Positions 45,277 through 53,393 of a stretch of 64,000 nt of DNA are shown one piece after another; the first letter of the stretch is position 1; every line of letters starts with the position of its first letter. A program made the translations under genes and the position numbers. Origin of the DNA: Gemmatimonas groenlandica (lineage in GTDB: Bacteria; Gemmatimonadota; Gemmatimonadetes; Gemmatimonadales; Gemmatimonadaceae); assembly GCF_013004105.1 (NCBI RefSeq), contig NZ_CP053085.1, forward strand, positions 1,178,001-1,242,000, given 5' to 3'. The notes beneath the pieces are model-generated. The model saw nothing but the letters and a program-made list of their open reading frames with translations, was not told the origin of the DNA and ran no database searches.

Positions 45277-46269
45277 ATGACTGACGTCGTCGCGCTCGCA
45301 ACCGAACTGCTGTCCATCGACTCCACCACGGGCCGTGAAAAGGACGTGGTGGATGCCGTCGCCCGCTGGCTCGTCGCCCACGGCTGGAACGTCAGCCTCC
45401 AGGAGGTCGAGCCAGGTCGCTCCAACGTGTGGGGTACGCGGCGCGGTGGCGGCGTGACCCTCTCTACACATCTTGATACCGTCCCGCCATTCCTCGAACC
45501 CCGACTCGAGGGCGGTCGCTTGTATGGGCGCGGCGCCTGCGATGCCAAGGGCATAGCGGCGGCCATGATGGTGGCGGCGCAGCGATTGGTCGACTCCGGT
45601 GAAGATCGGATCGACCTCTTGTTCGTGGTCGGCGAAGAGAAGGGCTCGCCAGGCGCGCGTGCCGCGAACCGGCTCAATCCCACCAGCCGCTTCCTGGTGA
45701 ACGGCGAGCCCACCGAGAGCAAGCTGGCCTCCGGATGCAAAGGCGCTCAGCGGGTCATCGTGCGCGTGCGGGGCAGAGAAGCGCACTCGGCGTACGCCCA
45801 TCTCGGTCGCAGCGCGCTTGATCCGCTCCTCGATCTATTGCCCAAGCTCCGCACGTTGTCGCTGCCGATCGACCCGATTCTCGGCGCCACGACGTACAAC
45901 ATCGGCGTGCTCCGCGCGGGCTCCGAAGCGAACATCGTGCCCGGGTTGGCTGAAGCGGAGATCATGATCCGGCTGGTCGGTGACATTGCGCCGGTGAAGG
46001 CGGCATTTACCGCGTGGGCGGGTGACCAGGTCGAGCTGATCTGGGGATCGCATATTCCGGCGCAGCACTTTCAGGTGCTCAACGGGTTCGAGGTGGAGCC
46101 CGTTGCGTACACCAGTGACATCCCGCTGCTCGATCGCTGGGGGACGCCGCTGCTTTTCGGGCCTGGATCCATCCATGTCGCGCATACGCCACTCGAGTAC
46201 ATCGACGTCGGCGAACTCGAAGCGTCGGTCGACGCTTACGAACGAATCGTTCGCACCCTACTCGCATGA
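45277..46269 (+). CDS. dapE: M20-family deacylase, probably succinyl-diaminopimelate desuccinylase
   Basis: 330 residues. M20 metal-binding motifs are STHLDTVPP (His, catalytic Asp), GRGACDAKG (bridging Asp), VVGEEKGS (catalytic Glu and metal Glu), NGEPTE and a C-terminal HVAHTPLE. A central lid or dimerisation domain (about 165-270) interrupts the peptidase fold. The gene opens a run of diaminopimelate genes including dapD, which makes the succinylated substrate, so DapE fits. The related LysK/ArgE hydrolases of the LysW or arginine pathways are the main alternative. The stop overlaps asd. Confidence 0.82.
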   Translation: MTDVVALATELLSIDSTTGREKDVVDAVARWLVAHGWNVSLQEVEPGRSNVWGTRRGGGVTLSTHLDTVPPFLEPRLEGGRLYGRGACDAKGIAAAMMVAAQRLVDSGEDRIDLLFVVGEEKGSPGARAANRLNPTSRFLVNGEPTESKLASGCKGAQRVIVRVRGREAHSAYAHLGRSALDPLLDLLPKLRTLSLPIDPILGATTYNIGVLRAGSEANIVPGLAEAEIMIRLVGDIAPVKAAFTAWAGDQVELIWGSHIPAQHFQVLNGFEVEPVAYTSDIPLLDRWGTPLLFGPGSIHVAHTPLEYIDVGELEASVDAYERIVRTLLA

Positions 46270-47342
46270 CTGCTCCCACCCATCGCTGGCCGGTCGCCGT
46301 TCTCGGCGCTACCGGCGCCGTCGGCCAGGCGTTTATCCGCCTGCTCGAAGGACACCCGTGGTTCGATCTGGTCGAAGTCGCTGCTTCTGAGCGCAGCGCC
46401 GGCAAGTCGTACGCGTCTGCGACCCGATGGCTCGAAGGCGCCCTGCCGTCGGCCGTCGCGGCGCTCGAGGTGAAAGCGTGCACGCCGGAGCAGGTGAAAG
46501 CGCCGATTGTCTTTTCCGCGCTCGACTCGTCGGTCGCTGGTGAGGTGGAGGCTGCCTTTGCGGCCGCGGGGCGGCTCGTGCTCAGCAACGCGAAGAACTA
46601 CCGGATGGAATCCGACGTGCCGCTCGTGATTCCCGAAGTGAACGGGGATCACCTGGCGCTGCTCACCCAACAGCGGGCGAATCGTGGATGGCCAGGCGGC
46701 ATCGTCACGAATGCGAACTGCGCCGTGACCGTCGCCGCGATGGCGCTCGCGCCGTTGCACACCGCGTTCGGCGTCACGAAGGTCTTCATCACCACCATGC
46801 AGGCGGTGTCCGGCGCGGGCTATCCGGGCGTGCCGTCCCTCGACATCCTCGGTAACGTCATTCCGTACATCGGCGACGAGGAGCCGAAGATCGAAACCGA
46901 GCTCGTGAAGCTGCTCGGCACCTACAACGGCGAGACGATCGTCGCGGCGCCCATCGTCACGAGTGCGCACGCCAATCGCGTCGCGGTCGAACACGGGCAC
47001 ACGGTCTGCATGTCGGTGGCCTTCGAACGGGCACCGACGCCGGATCAAGCCCTCGAAACTTTGCGCGCGTGGAAGGGCTTCGCTGCCGTGCAGGGATTGC
47101 CGTCGGCGCCGGTGCCGGCACTCGTCGTTCGTGACGAGTTGGATCGGCCGCAAGCGCGTCGTGACGTGAACGCCGGCAACGGCATGGCCGTGACCATTGG
47201 CCGCGTCCGCGCCGACAATCTGTTCGATCTGCGGCTGGTTGCGATGGCGCACAACGTGGTGCGTGGCGCGGCAGGCGGCTCGATTCTGAACGCCGAACTG
47301 CTGGTCGCCACCGGACAGCTCGACGGATTGGCCGCCTCGTGA
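46266..47342 (+). CDS. asd: Aspartate-semialdehyde dehydrogenase (archaeal/fungal-type)
   Basis: 358 residues. It has the NADP-binding VAVLGATGAVGQAFIRLL, SNAKNYRM, catalytic Cys in TNANCAVTVAAMAL, and late VTSAHANRVAVEHGH, matching the fungal/archaeal branch of aspartate-semialdehyde dehydrogenase. It reduces aspartyl phosphate to aspartate semialdehyde. Sulfolobus malonyl-CoA reductase belongs to the same branch, but the position between dapE and lysC strongly favours Asd. The gene overlaps its neighbours by four bases on both sides. Confidence 0.9.
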   Translation: MTAPTHRWPVAVLGATGAVGQAFIRLLEGHPWFDLVEVAASERSAGKSYASATRWLEGALPSAVAALEVKACTPEQVKAPIVFSALDSSVAGEVEAAFAAAGRLVLSNAKNYRMESDVPLVIPEVNGDHLALLTQQRANRGWPGGIVTNANCAVTVAAMALAPLHTAFGVTKVFITTMQAVSGAGYPGVPSLDILGNVIPYIGDEEPKIETELVKLLGTYNGETIVAAPIVTSAHANRVAVEHGHTVCMSVAFERAPTPDQALETLRAWKGFAAVQGLPSAPVPALVVRDELDRPQARRDVNAGNGMAVTIGRVRADNLFDLRLVAMAHNVVRGAAGGSILNAELLVATGQLDGLAAS

Positions 47343-48694
47343 TCGTTGCAAAGTTCGGCGGCACTTCGGTGGCCGATGCCGCCGCGATCAACCGTGTGGT
47401 CGACGTCATCGTCAACAAGCAGGCCAGTGGTCCGGTGGTCGTGGTCTCGGCGCTGGGCGGCGCTACCAACGTCCTACTCGATCTCGCGCACAAGGCGGCG
47501 GCCGGTGAGTTGCTTGCCGCGCTGCAGATGGTCGAGCAGCTGCGCGATCGCCATCTTCGCGAAGTGCATGCGCTGCTCGGCAGCGCACCGGAAGCCGACG
47601 AGCTCGCCCTCGAGATCAGTGCGAGCTTCGATGAGCTGGCGCATTTGGCGGAAGCGTTCCGAACGCTCGGGTATCTTACGCCGCGTTCACTCGACACTGT
47701 CGCGGCGCTCGGCGAGTTGCTGTCGTCGCAGATCGTCGCCGCGGCTTTCCGGCATCGTGGGTATCCCGCCGTGTGGATCGATGCACGCGACGTGATGAAG
47801 ACGAACGATTTCTTTACGCGCGCCGAGCCCGATGTCGACGCCATCGCGCTCGCGTCACAGGAGCACCTGCTGCCGCTGCTACAGCAGGGGAAGATTCCCG
47901 TGCTCGGTGGTTTCGTTGGCTCCGCGCCGGGGCGCGTCACCACGACACTTGGCCGCGGCGGATCGGACTATTCGGCTTCGCTGATCGGGGCGGCCATTGA
48001 CGCCACGGCCATCGAGATCTGGACGGACGTGGACGGCATGCTCACGGCCGATCCCCGGGTGATCCCGGGCGCGCAACTGATTGAACGCATCAGCTTCGAC
48101 GAGGCGGCCGAACTCGCCGCGTTCGGCGCGAAGGTGCTGCATCCGGCCACGATTGCGCCGGCGGTCCAGCGTGGCATCCCGGTCTTCGTGTTCAACTCGC
48201 GTAAGCCGGACGGAAAGGGCACCATGATCGCGTTCGACGCGCCCCGCCTTCCGGTTCGAGCGATCGCCGGCAAGCGCAGCACCACGCTCGTGAAGTTGCG
48301 TTCCTCGCGCATGCTGTTGGCGCCCGGCTTCCTGCGACGCGTGTTCGAGGTGTTCGAAACGCATCGCACGTCCGTCGACGTGGTGACGACGTCGGAAGTC
48401 TCGGTGTCGGTCACACTCGACGATGCCACCAACCTCGGTGCGATTCTGCAGGATCTCGCGGCCTTCGGAGATGTGGCGGTGGAACGTCGCAGCGGAATCG
48501 TGGCGATCGTCGGTGCGGGCATTGCCGACGGCAGCCGGGCGATCGCCGACGCGCTGATCGCCCTCGGTCCGATTCCGGTCTATATGGCGTCGCTGAGCGC
48601 CACCGGTATCAACTTCACGCTCGTGATCGATGACGAGCAGGTCGTGCCGGCGATGCAGCGTCTGCACGCCGCATTCTTCGAGCACGCCTCGTGA
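47339..48694 (+). CDS. lysC: Aspartate kinase
   Basis: 451 residues, a monofunctional single-chain aspartokinase. VAKFGGTSVADAAAINRV starts the kinase domain, and FTRAEPDVDAIA and TLGRGGSDYSASLIGAA lie further on. Two ACT regulatory domains occupy the C terminus (about 310-445), with VDVVTTSEVSVSVTLD, the usual lysine/threonine feedback site. It phosphorylates aspartate, the first step toward lysine, threonine and methionine. GTG start coupled to asd and stop coupled to dapB. Confidence 0.94.
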   Translation: MIVAKFGGTSVADAAAINRVVDVIVNKQASGPVVVVSALGGATNVLLDLAHKAAAGELLAALQMVEQLRDRHLREVHALLGSAPEADELALEISASFDELAHLAEAFRTLGYLTPRSLDTVAALGELLSSQIVAAAFRHRGYPAVWIDARDVMKTNDFFTRAEPDVDAIALASQEHLLPLLQQGKIPVLGGFVGSAPGRVTTTLGRGGSDYSASLIGAAIDATAIEIWTDVDGMLTADPRVIPGAQLIERISFDEAAELAAFGAKVLHPATIAPAVQRGIPVFVFNSRKPDGKGTMIAFDAPRLPVRAIAGKRSTTLVKLRSSRMLLAPGFLRRVFEVFETHRTSVDVVTTSEVSVSVTLDDATNLGAILQDLAAFGDVAVERRSGIVAIVGAGIADGSRAIADALIALGPIPVYMASLSATGINFTLVIDDEQVVPAMQRLHAAFFEHAS

Positions 48695-49437
48695 GCGCCG
48701 CACCAACAAACGGCGCACCGTCCGTCGGTCTGCCCGTGCGCGTTGCCCTCATCGGCATGGGGCGCATGGGGCGCGCGCTCGACGCGCTGGCCCCCGAGCG
48801 CGGCTGCGAAGTCGTCGCCCGTCTCGATGCGGCCGAGATGACCAACGGAATTACGGCCGCCGATCTGCGCGGCGCGCAGGTGGCGATCGAGTTCACCACG
48901 CCGGAGTCGTCGGTGGCCAACGCCATCTTGCTACTTCACGCGGGGTGCCCCGTGGTCATCGGCACCACCGGCTGGTCCGCGCAGCTGCCGGCGATCGAGG
49001 CGGCGGCGCGTGATGCACAGTGTGCGGCCCTGTGGTCGCCGAACTTCAGTATCGGCGTACAGCTCTTCCTCGCGATGGCGGAAGACGCGGCCAAGCGTGC
49101 GCGAGAGGTCTCCGGCTTCGACGCACACGTGATCGAGACGCATCACATCGCGAAGCTCGATGCGCCGTCGGGAACCGGCATCGCGATCGCCGATCGACTG
49201 CGCGACGGGCTGGGGCGCGATGTCCCGATCACCAGTGTGCGCACCGGCTCGGTGCCGGGTACGCACGAGATCATCTTCGACGCCCCGTTCGAGCAAATTC
49301 GTCTCGTTCACGAGGCGCGCGATCGGCGCGTGTTTGCCGACGGTGCGCTCACGGCAGCCCGGTGGCTCGCGGCCGCGCGCGCGCCCGGGGTGTACACGAT
49401 GCGTGACGTCCTGGCATCGAGCCAGGCGATTTCCTGA
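48691..49437 (+). CDS. dapB: 4-hydroxy-tetrahydrodipicolinate reductase
   Basis: 248 residues, within the family range. VALIGMGRMGRALDAL is the dinucleotide-binding motif; VVIGTTGW and ALWSPNFSIGVQLF are typical DapB segments. ETHHIAKLDAPSGTGI holds the catalytic His and Lys. It reduces the dehydratase product of DapA toward tetrahydrodipicolinate. GTG start overlaps the lysC stop by four bases. dapA follows after 20 bases. Confidence 0.95.
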   Translation: MSAAPTNGAPSVGLPVRVALIGMGRMGRALDALAPERGCEVVARLDAAEMTNGITAADLRGAQVAIEFTTPESSVANAILLLHAGCPVVIGTTGWSAQLPAIEAAARDAQCAALWSPNFSIGVQLFLAMAEDAAKRAREVSGFDAHVIETHHIAKLDAPSGTGIAIADRLRDGLGRDVPITSVRTGSVPGTHEIIFDAPFEQIRLVHEARDRRVFADGALTAARWLAAARAPGVYTMRDVLASSQAIS

Positions 49438-49457
49438 CCTCTCAGCGCGGAACGACG

Positions 49458-50348
49458 ATGGCGCAGCGACTCTTCGGGTGCGGTACCGCACTCGTCACGC
49501 CATTCATGGCGGATGGTTCCATCGACGAAGTTGCCCTTCGGGCATTCGTGGAGTGGCAGGTGACGGAAGGCGTGCACATGGTGATCCCGTGCGGCTCCAC
49601 GGGTGAGGCCGTCACGCTGGCGCCGGCGGAGCATCGTCGCGTCGTCGAGATCACCGTCGAGCAGGTCAACGGGCGCGTGCCGGTGATCGCCGGCGCCGGA
49701 TCGAACGACACACAACGCGCGATCGCGACGTCGCGCGAGATGAAGGCGATCGGGGCCACGCACCTGCTGCACGTCACGCCGATGTACAACAAGCCGCCGC
49801 AGCGCGCGATGATCGCGCACTTCCGCGCCATCGCCGACGCCTGCGACCTGCCGATCGTCATCTACAACGTTCCTGGCCGCACGGCGATCAATCTCGAAGC
49901 CCGTAGCTGCCTCGAACTGGCGGCTGACCCGCGTTTTGTCGCGGTGAAGGAAGCGTCGGGTAACCTGGCACAAATCACGCACATCTTGCGAGAGCGCCCG
50001 GAGCACTTCGCCGTTCTGTCGGGTGACGACGGGTTCACGCTCAGCGTCATGGCGCATGGCGGCGACGGCGTTATTTCGGTGATTTCGAATGTGGTACCGG
50101 CATTGATGTCGGCACTCTGCGACGCGATGGCGCGCGGCGATCTCACCGAAGCACGGCGTCTCGATGCCGTGTTGGCGCCGGTGGCGCACGCCGCCTTCAT
50201 CGAGTCGAATCCCATGCCGGCGAAAGCGATGCTCGCGATGATGGGACGCATGCGCGAGGACCTGCGCCTGCCGTTGGTTCCGATGCTCGCGGCACACCAT
50301 CCGCTGGTGCGCTCGGCGCTGGTGCAGGCCGGCGCACTCGCGTCGTAA
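49458..50348 (+). CDS. dapA: 4-hydroxy-tetrahydrodipicolinate synthase
   Basis: 296 residues. A TIM-barrel aldolase with GCGTALVTPF, IPCGSTGEAVTL, HLLHVTPMYNKPPQ, the Tyr-containing IYNVPGRT, and VAVKEASGNL with the Schiff-base Lys. DapA condenses pyruvate with aspartate semialdehyde. The last segment (MPAKAMLAMMG) is a normal C-terminal dimer element. Forty-two bases separate it from dapD. Confidence 0.95.
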   Translation: MAQRLFGCGTALVTPFMADGSIDEVALRAFVEWQVTEGVHMVIPCGSTGEAVTLAPAEHRRVVEITVEQVNGRVPVIAGAGSNDTQRAIATSREMKAIGATHLLHVTPMYNKPPQRAMIAHFRAIADACDLPIVIYNVPGRTAINLEARSCLELAADPRFVAVKEASGNLAQITHILRERPEHFAVLSGDDGFTLSVMAHGGDGVISVISNVVPALMSALCDAMARGDLTEARRLDAVLAPVAHAAFIESNPMPAKAMLAMMGRMREDLRLPLVPMLAAHHPLVRSALVQAGALAS

Positions 50349-50390
50349 CGATACGTTCGACGATTTTCACTTCCACTCGATTCTGCTCTC

Positions 50391-51242
50391 ATGGCTTTCT
50401 CGCTGACCGATCTCGAAACGCGCTTCAACGACCCGCAGCTGCTCGATGGCGGCGTGGCCCTTCCGTCCGACGCGCAGAACTTGTTCGATCACGCGTTGGC
50501 GTTGCTCGAGCGCGGTGAGATTCGCGCGGCCCGTCGCGATGCGGATGGCACATGGCACGCGGTGCCGTGGGTGAAGCGTGCCATTCTGTTGGGCTTCCGC
50601 ATCGGTCGCGTGGTGGAGATGCCTTCACATGCGCCGTTTCACTTTTTCGACAAGCACACGTTTCCCACGCGTGAGTTCCGGTTGGAGAATCAGGTGCGGA
50701 TCGTTCCCGGTGGGTCCACCGTGCGTCGTGGTGCGTATCTCGCGCCGAACGTCGTCTGCATGCCGCCGATGTACATCAACGTCGGGGCGTATGTCGGTCG
50801 CGGTACGATGGTCGATTCGCATGCCTTGGTCGGCTCATGCGCGCAGATTGGCGAGCGGGTGCATCTGAGTGCCGCGGCGCAGATCGGCGGCGTGCTCGAG
50901 CCGATCAATGCCTCGCCGGTCATCATCGAGGACGATGTCATCGTCGGTGGGAACTGCGGCGTGTACGAAGGCACGGTAGTGCGGGCGAAGGCCGTCTTGG
51001 GCGCTGGCGTGATTCTCACGCGCGGCACGCCGGTGTACGATCTCGTGAAGGAAACGGTGCATCGCGCCACTGCCGATCAGCCGCTCATCATTCCTGAGGG
51101 CGCCGTGGTCGTACCCGGGGCGCGTCGCGTCAGCTCGGCGTTCGGCGAAGCGCAGGGGCTGTCGCTGCAGACGCCGGTGATCGTGAAGTACCGCGATGAC
51201 AAGACCGATGCCGCGACCGCCCTTGAGGCGTGGTTGCGGTGA
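50391..51242 (+). CDS. dapD: 2,3,4,5-tetrahydropyridine-2,6-dicarboxylate N-succinyltransferase
   Basis: 283 residues (family about 275). A left-handed beta-helix of hexapeptide repeats runs through VRRGAYLAPNVVCMPPMYIN, VGAYVGRGTMVDSHALVGSC and VIIEDDVIVGGNCGVYEGT. DapD adds succinyl from succinyl-CoA to tetrahydrodipicolinate, the substrate branch that DapE later cleaves. This supports the succinylase variant of the diaminopimelate pathway. Its end overlaps the aroA-cmk start. Confidence 0.94.
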   Translation: MAFSLTDLETRFNDPQLLDGGVALPSDAQNLFDHALALLERGEIRAARRDADGTWHAVPWVKRAILLGFRIGRVVEMPSHAPFHFFDKHTFPTREFRLENQVRIVPGGSTVRRGAYLAPNVVCMPPMYINVGAYVGRGTMVDSHALVGSCAQIGERVHLSAAAQIGGVLEPINASPVIIEDDVIVGGNCGVYEGTVVRAKAVLGAGVILTRGTPVYDLVKETVHRATADQPLIIPEGAVVVPGARRVSSAFGEAQGLSLQTPVIVKYRDDKTDAATALEAWLR

Positions 51243-53248
51243 GCATGGCCCGCTCGCCGTTGGCGGTGCGCGGTGTCATCCGCGCGCCAGGTGATAAGTC
51301 GATCAGTCATCGGTCGCTGATCTTTGCCGCCATGGCGAGCGGCCCCACGCGCATTCGTGACATCCTCGCGTCGGCCGACGTGCACGCCACGGCGGGTGCG
51401 CTCCGCGCCATGGGGGCTGACATCCCGGCCCTCAGCGACGACTTCGTGGTGAACGGACGCGGTGTTGCGTCGCTGCATTCACCTGTGTCGCCGCTCGACT
51501 GCGGCAATAGCGGTACCACGACGCGTTTGATCGCCGGACTCGTGGCCGGTCTCGCCGGTCGCGCGGCCCGCTTCGAGGGGGACGCAAGCCTCTCTCGTCG
51601 TCCGATGCGCCGGATCGCCGCTCCGCTTACGCAGATGGGCGCGCGCATCGACTTCGAAGGCGCGACCGGACACGATGGACTACCGATGCGCGTGCATGGC
51701 ATGCCGCTTTCGGCGATCACCTTCGTAAACACGCATGCGAGCGCGCAAGTAAAAGGGGCATTGATGCTTGCCGGACTGGCGTCGGGGTCGGGCGTTACGG
51801 TGCAGGAGCCGCAGCGCTCGCGTGATCACACCGAACGCATGCTGATCGCGCGTGGCGTGCAGCTGACCGTGTCCGACGACGGTGTGCTCCTCCCTCCGGC
51901 GCAGACACTCAATGCGGTCGATGTCGTGGTCCCGTCCGATCCGTCGTCGGCGACGTTCTTTGTCGCGCTGGCTGCGCTGGCCGACGAGGGCGAGATACGC
52001 CTCGAGAATGTGTGCCTCAACCCGACTCGCACCGGCGCCTTCGACGTCCTGCGGCGCATGGGCGTGCGCATCGACGTGGAGGATGAACGCACGATCGGTG
52101 GCGAAGTGATCGGGACGCTCGTGGTCTTTCCGGCGTCCCTGCAGGCGACGTCGATCGGCGGTGCGGAGATTCCGCGCTGTATCGACGAGTTGCCGATGAT
52201 CGCCTGCGTCGCGGCGCGGGCCGTGGGTGAAACGCGCATTACCGACGCCGGTGAGCTGCGTGTGAAGGAGAGTGATCGCATTCGTGCGGTCGTTGAGAAC
52301 TTGCGGCGACTTGGCGTGGACGCCGAGGAGCTCCCCGACGGTATGCGCATCATCGGGTCGAACGCGTCGTTGTCCGGGCACGTCGTCACGCATGGCGATC
52401 ACCGGCTGGCCATGGCCTTCGGCATTCTCGGCGCGCTCCCGGGAAATCGCATCACGATCGACGATCCGGGTTGTGTGTCGGTGTCATATCCCGCTTTTTG
52501 GCGTGATCTCGCGCAGGCCGTTGGTCCGGCCACTCAGAGCTCCGCTAACGCCCCGGCCATCGCTAACGGCCCGAAGCCGTTGGTCATCGCTATCGACGGG
52601 CCCGCAGCCAGCGGCAAGAGTTCGACGGCCCAGTGGGTCGCTCAGCTTCTGAACGTGCACCACGTCGATTCCGGGGCCTTTTACCGTGCGATCACCCTTC
52701 TGGCGCTCGGCACCGGCGTTGCCCCGGAGCTGTGGACGTCGCAAGCGGTGCTGGCAGAGGCCCACCGGATCACCTGGCGCCTGACCGAGCGCTCGGTGCT
52801 GCCCTTGGTCGACGGCGCCGAGCATGACGAAGCGATGCGTGACGCGCCAGTCACCCGGCAGGTGTCACGCGTCGCGCAGATGGCGGCCGTTCGTCACTGG
52901 GTCAACGATCAGGTCCGGGCGGCCGGTGCGGCTACGGATGTCGTCGTCGATGGTCGGGATATCGGGACGGCCGTGTTCCCAACCGCGGCGCTCAAGGTGT
53001 TTCTGGTCGCCGATCCCTGGGAGCGCGCGCGACGCCGGCTGATCCAGCGGCTTGGCCGTCGGCCGAACGACGCGGAGATCGCCGAGGAAACCGAGGCGTT
53101 GGTGGCCCGTGACGCCCTCGACGCCGCCCAGAGCGCCCCCGCGCGGGATGCCATCACGATCGACACCACGACGGTGACGCAGGAAGAGCAGGTGGAGCGG
53201 ATCGTGGCGCTGGCCAAGGCCACGCGGGACCGGATCCGCGGGCACTGA
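51239..53248 (+). CDS. aroA-cmk: Fused 3-phosphoshikimate 1-carboxyvinyltransferase and cytidylate kinase
   Basis: 669 residues with two complete enzymes. The AroA part (about 1-425) has APGDKSISHRSL near the start, LDCGNSGTTTRLIAGL, SSATFFVALAALAD and ELRVKESDRIRAV, so all shikimate and PEP-binding segments are intact. After a ~15-residue linker, the Cmk part (about 440-669) has VIAIDGPAASGKSSTAQWVA (P-loop), HHVDSGAFYRAI and VDGRDIGTAVFP. AroA makes EPSP for aromatic amino acids; Cmk phosphorylates CMP/dCMP. GTG 51239 overlaps dapD; ATG 51245 is an alternative. rpsA follows, the usual cmk neighbour. Confidence 0.94.
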   Translation: MSMARSPLAVRGVIRAPGDKSISHRSLIFAAMASGPTRIRDILASADVHATAGALRAMGADIPALSDDFVVNGRGVASLHSPVSPLDCGNSGTTTRLIAGLVAGLAGRAARFEGDASLSRRPMRRIAAPLTQMGARIDFEGATGHDGLPMRVHGMPLSAITFVNTHASAQVKGALMLAGLASGSGVTVQEPQRSRDHTERMLIARGVQLTVSDDGVLLPPAQTLNAVDVVVPSDPSSATFFVALAALADEGEIRLENVCLNPTRTGAFDVLRRMGVRIDVEDERTIGGEVIGTLVVFPASLQATSIGGAEIPRCIDELPMIACVAARAVGETRITDAGELRVKESDRIRAVVENLRRLGVDAEELPDGMRIIGSNASLSGHVVTHGDHRLAMAFGILGALPGNRITIDDPGCVSVSYPAFWRDLAQAVGPATQSSANAPAIANGPKPLVIAIDGPAASGKSSTAQWVAQLLNVHHVDSGAFYRAITLLALGTGVAPELWTSQAVLAEAHRITWRLTERSVLPLVDGAEHDEAMRDAPVTRQVSRVAQMAAVRHWVNDQVRAAGAATDVVVDGRDIGTAVFPTAALKVFLVADPWERARRRLIQRLGRRPNDAEIAEETEALVARDALDAAQSAPARDAITIDTTTVTQEEQVERIVALAKATRDRIRGH

Positions 53249-53283
53249 GCTCGCGGTCGCGGTGAGACGGATAAGGACCCCCA

Positions 53284-53312
53284 TTGCCGCGGGGGCTTGA
53301 TCCCTCTACGTT
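53284..53312 (+). promoter_or_regulatory. Promoter for rpsA
   Basis: TTGCCG at 53284-53289 and TACGTT at 53307-53312 with a 17-base spacer. The surrounding TCTACGTTTCTG matches the infC promoter exactly. A C5/G5 hairpin (53278-53295) overlaps the -35. Confidence 0.45.
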
Positions 53313-53393
53313 TCTGGGTTCCCGCTGTTAATCCGTTCCACCCTCATCTCGGCGCGGCGAGTGCAGTTCCGCGATTCGGAGATACCCACAAGT

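Noticed and set aside
46266-47342. Asd as a second, archaeal-type malonyl-CoA reductase
   Set aside because: The family overlap is real, but the lysC-dap operon context and standard Asd motifs make aspartate-semialdehyde dehydrogenase much more likely.
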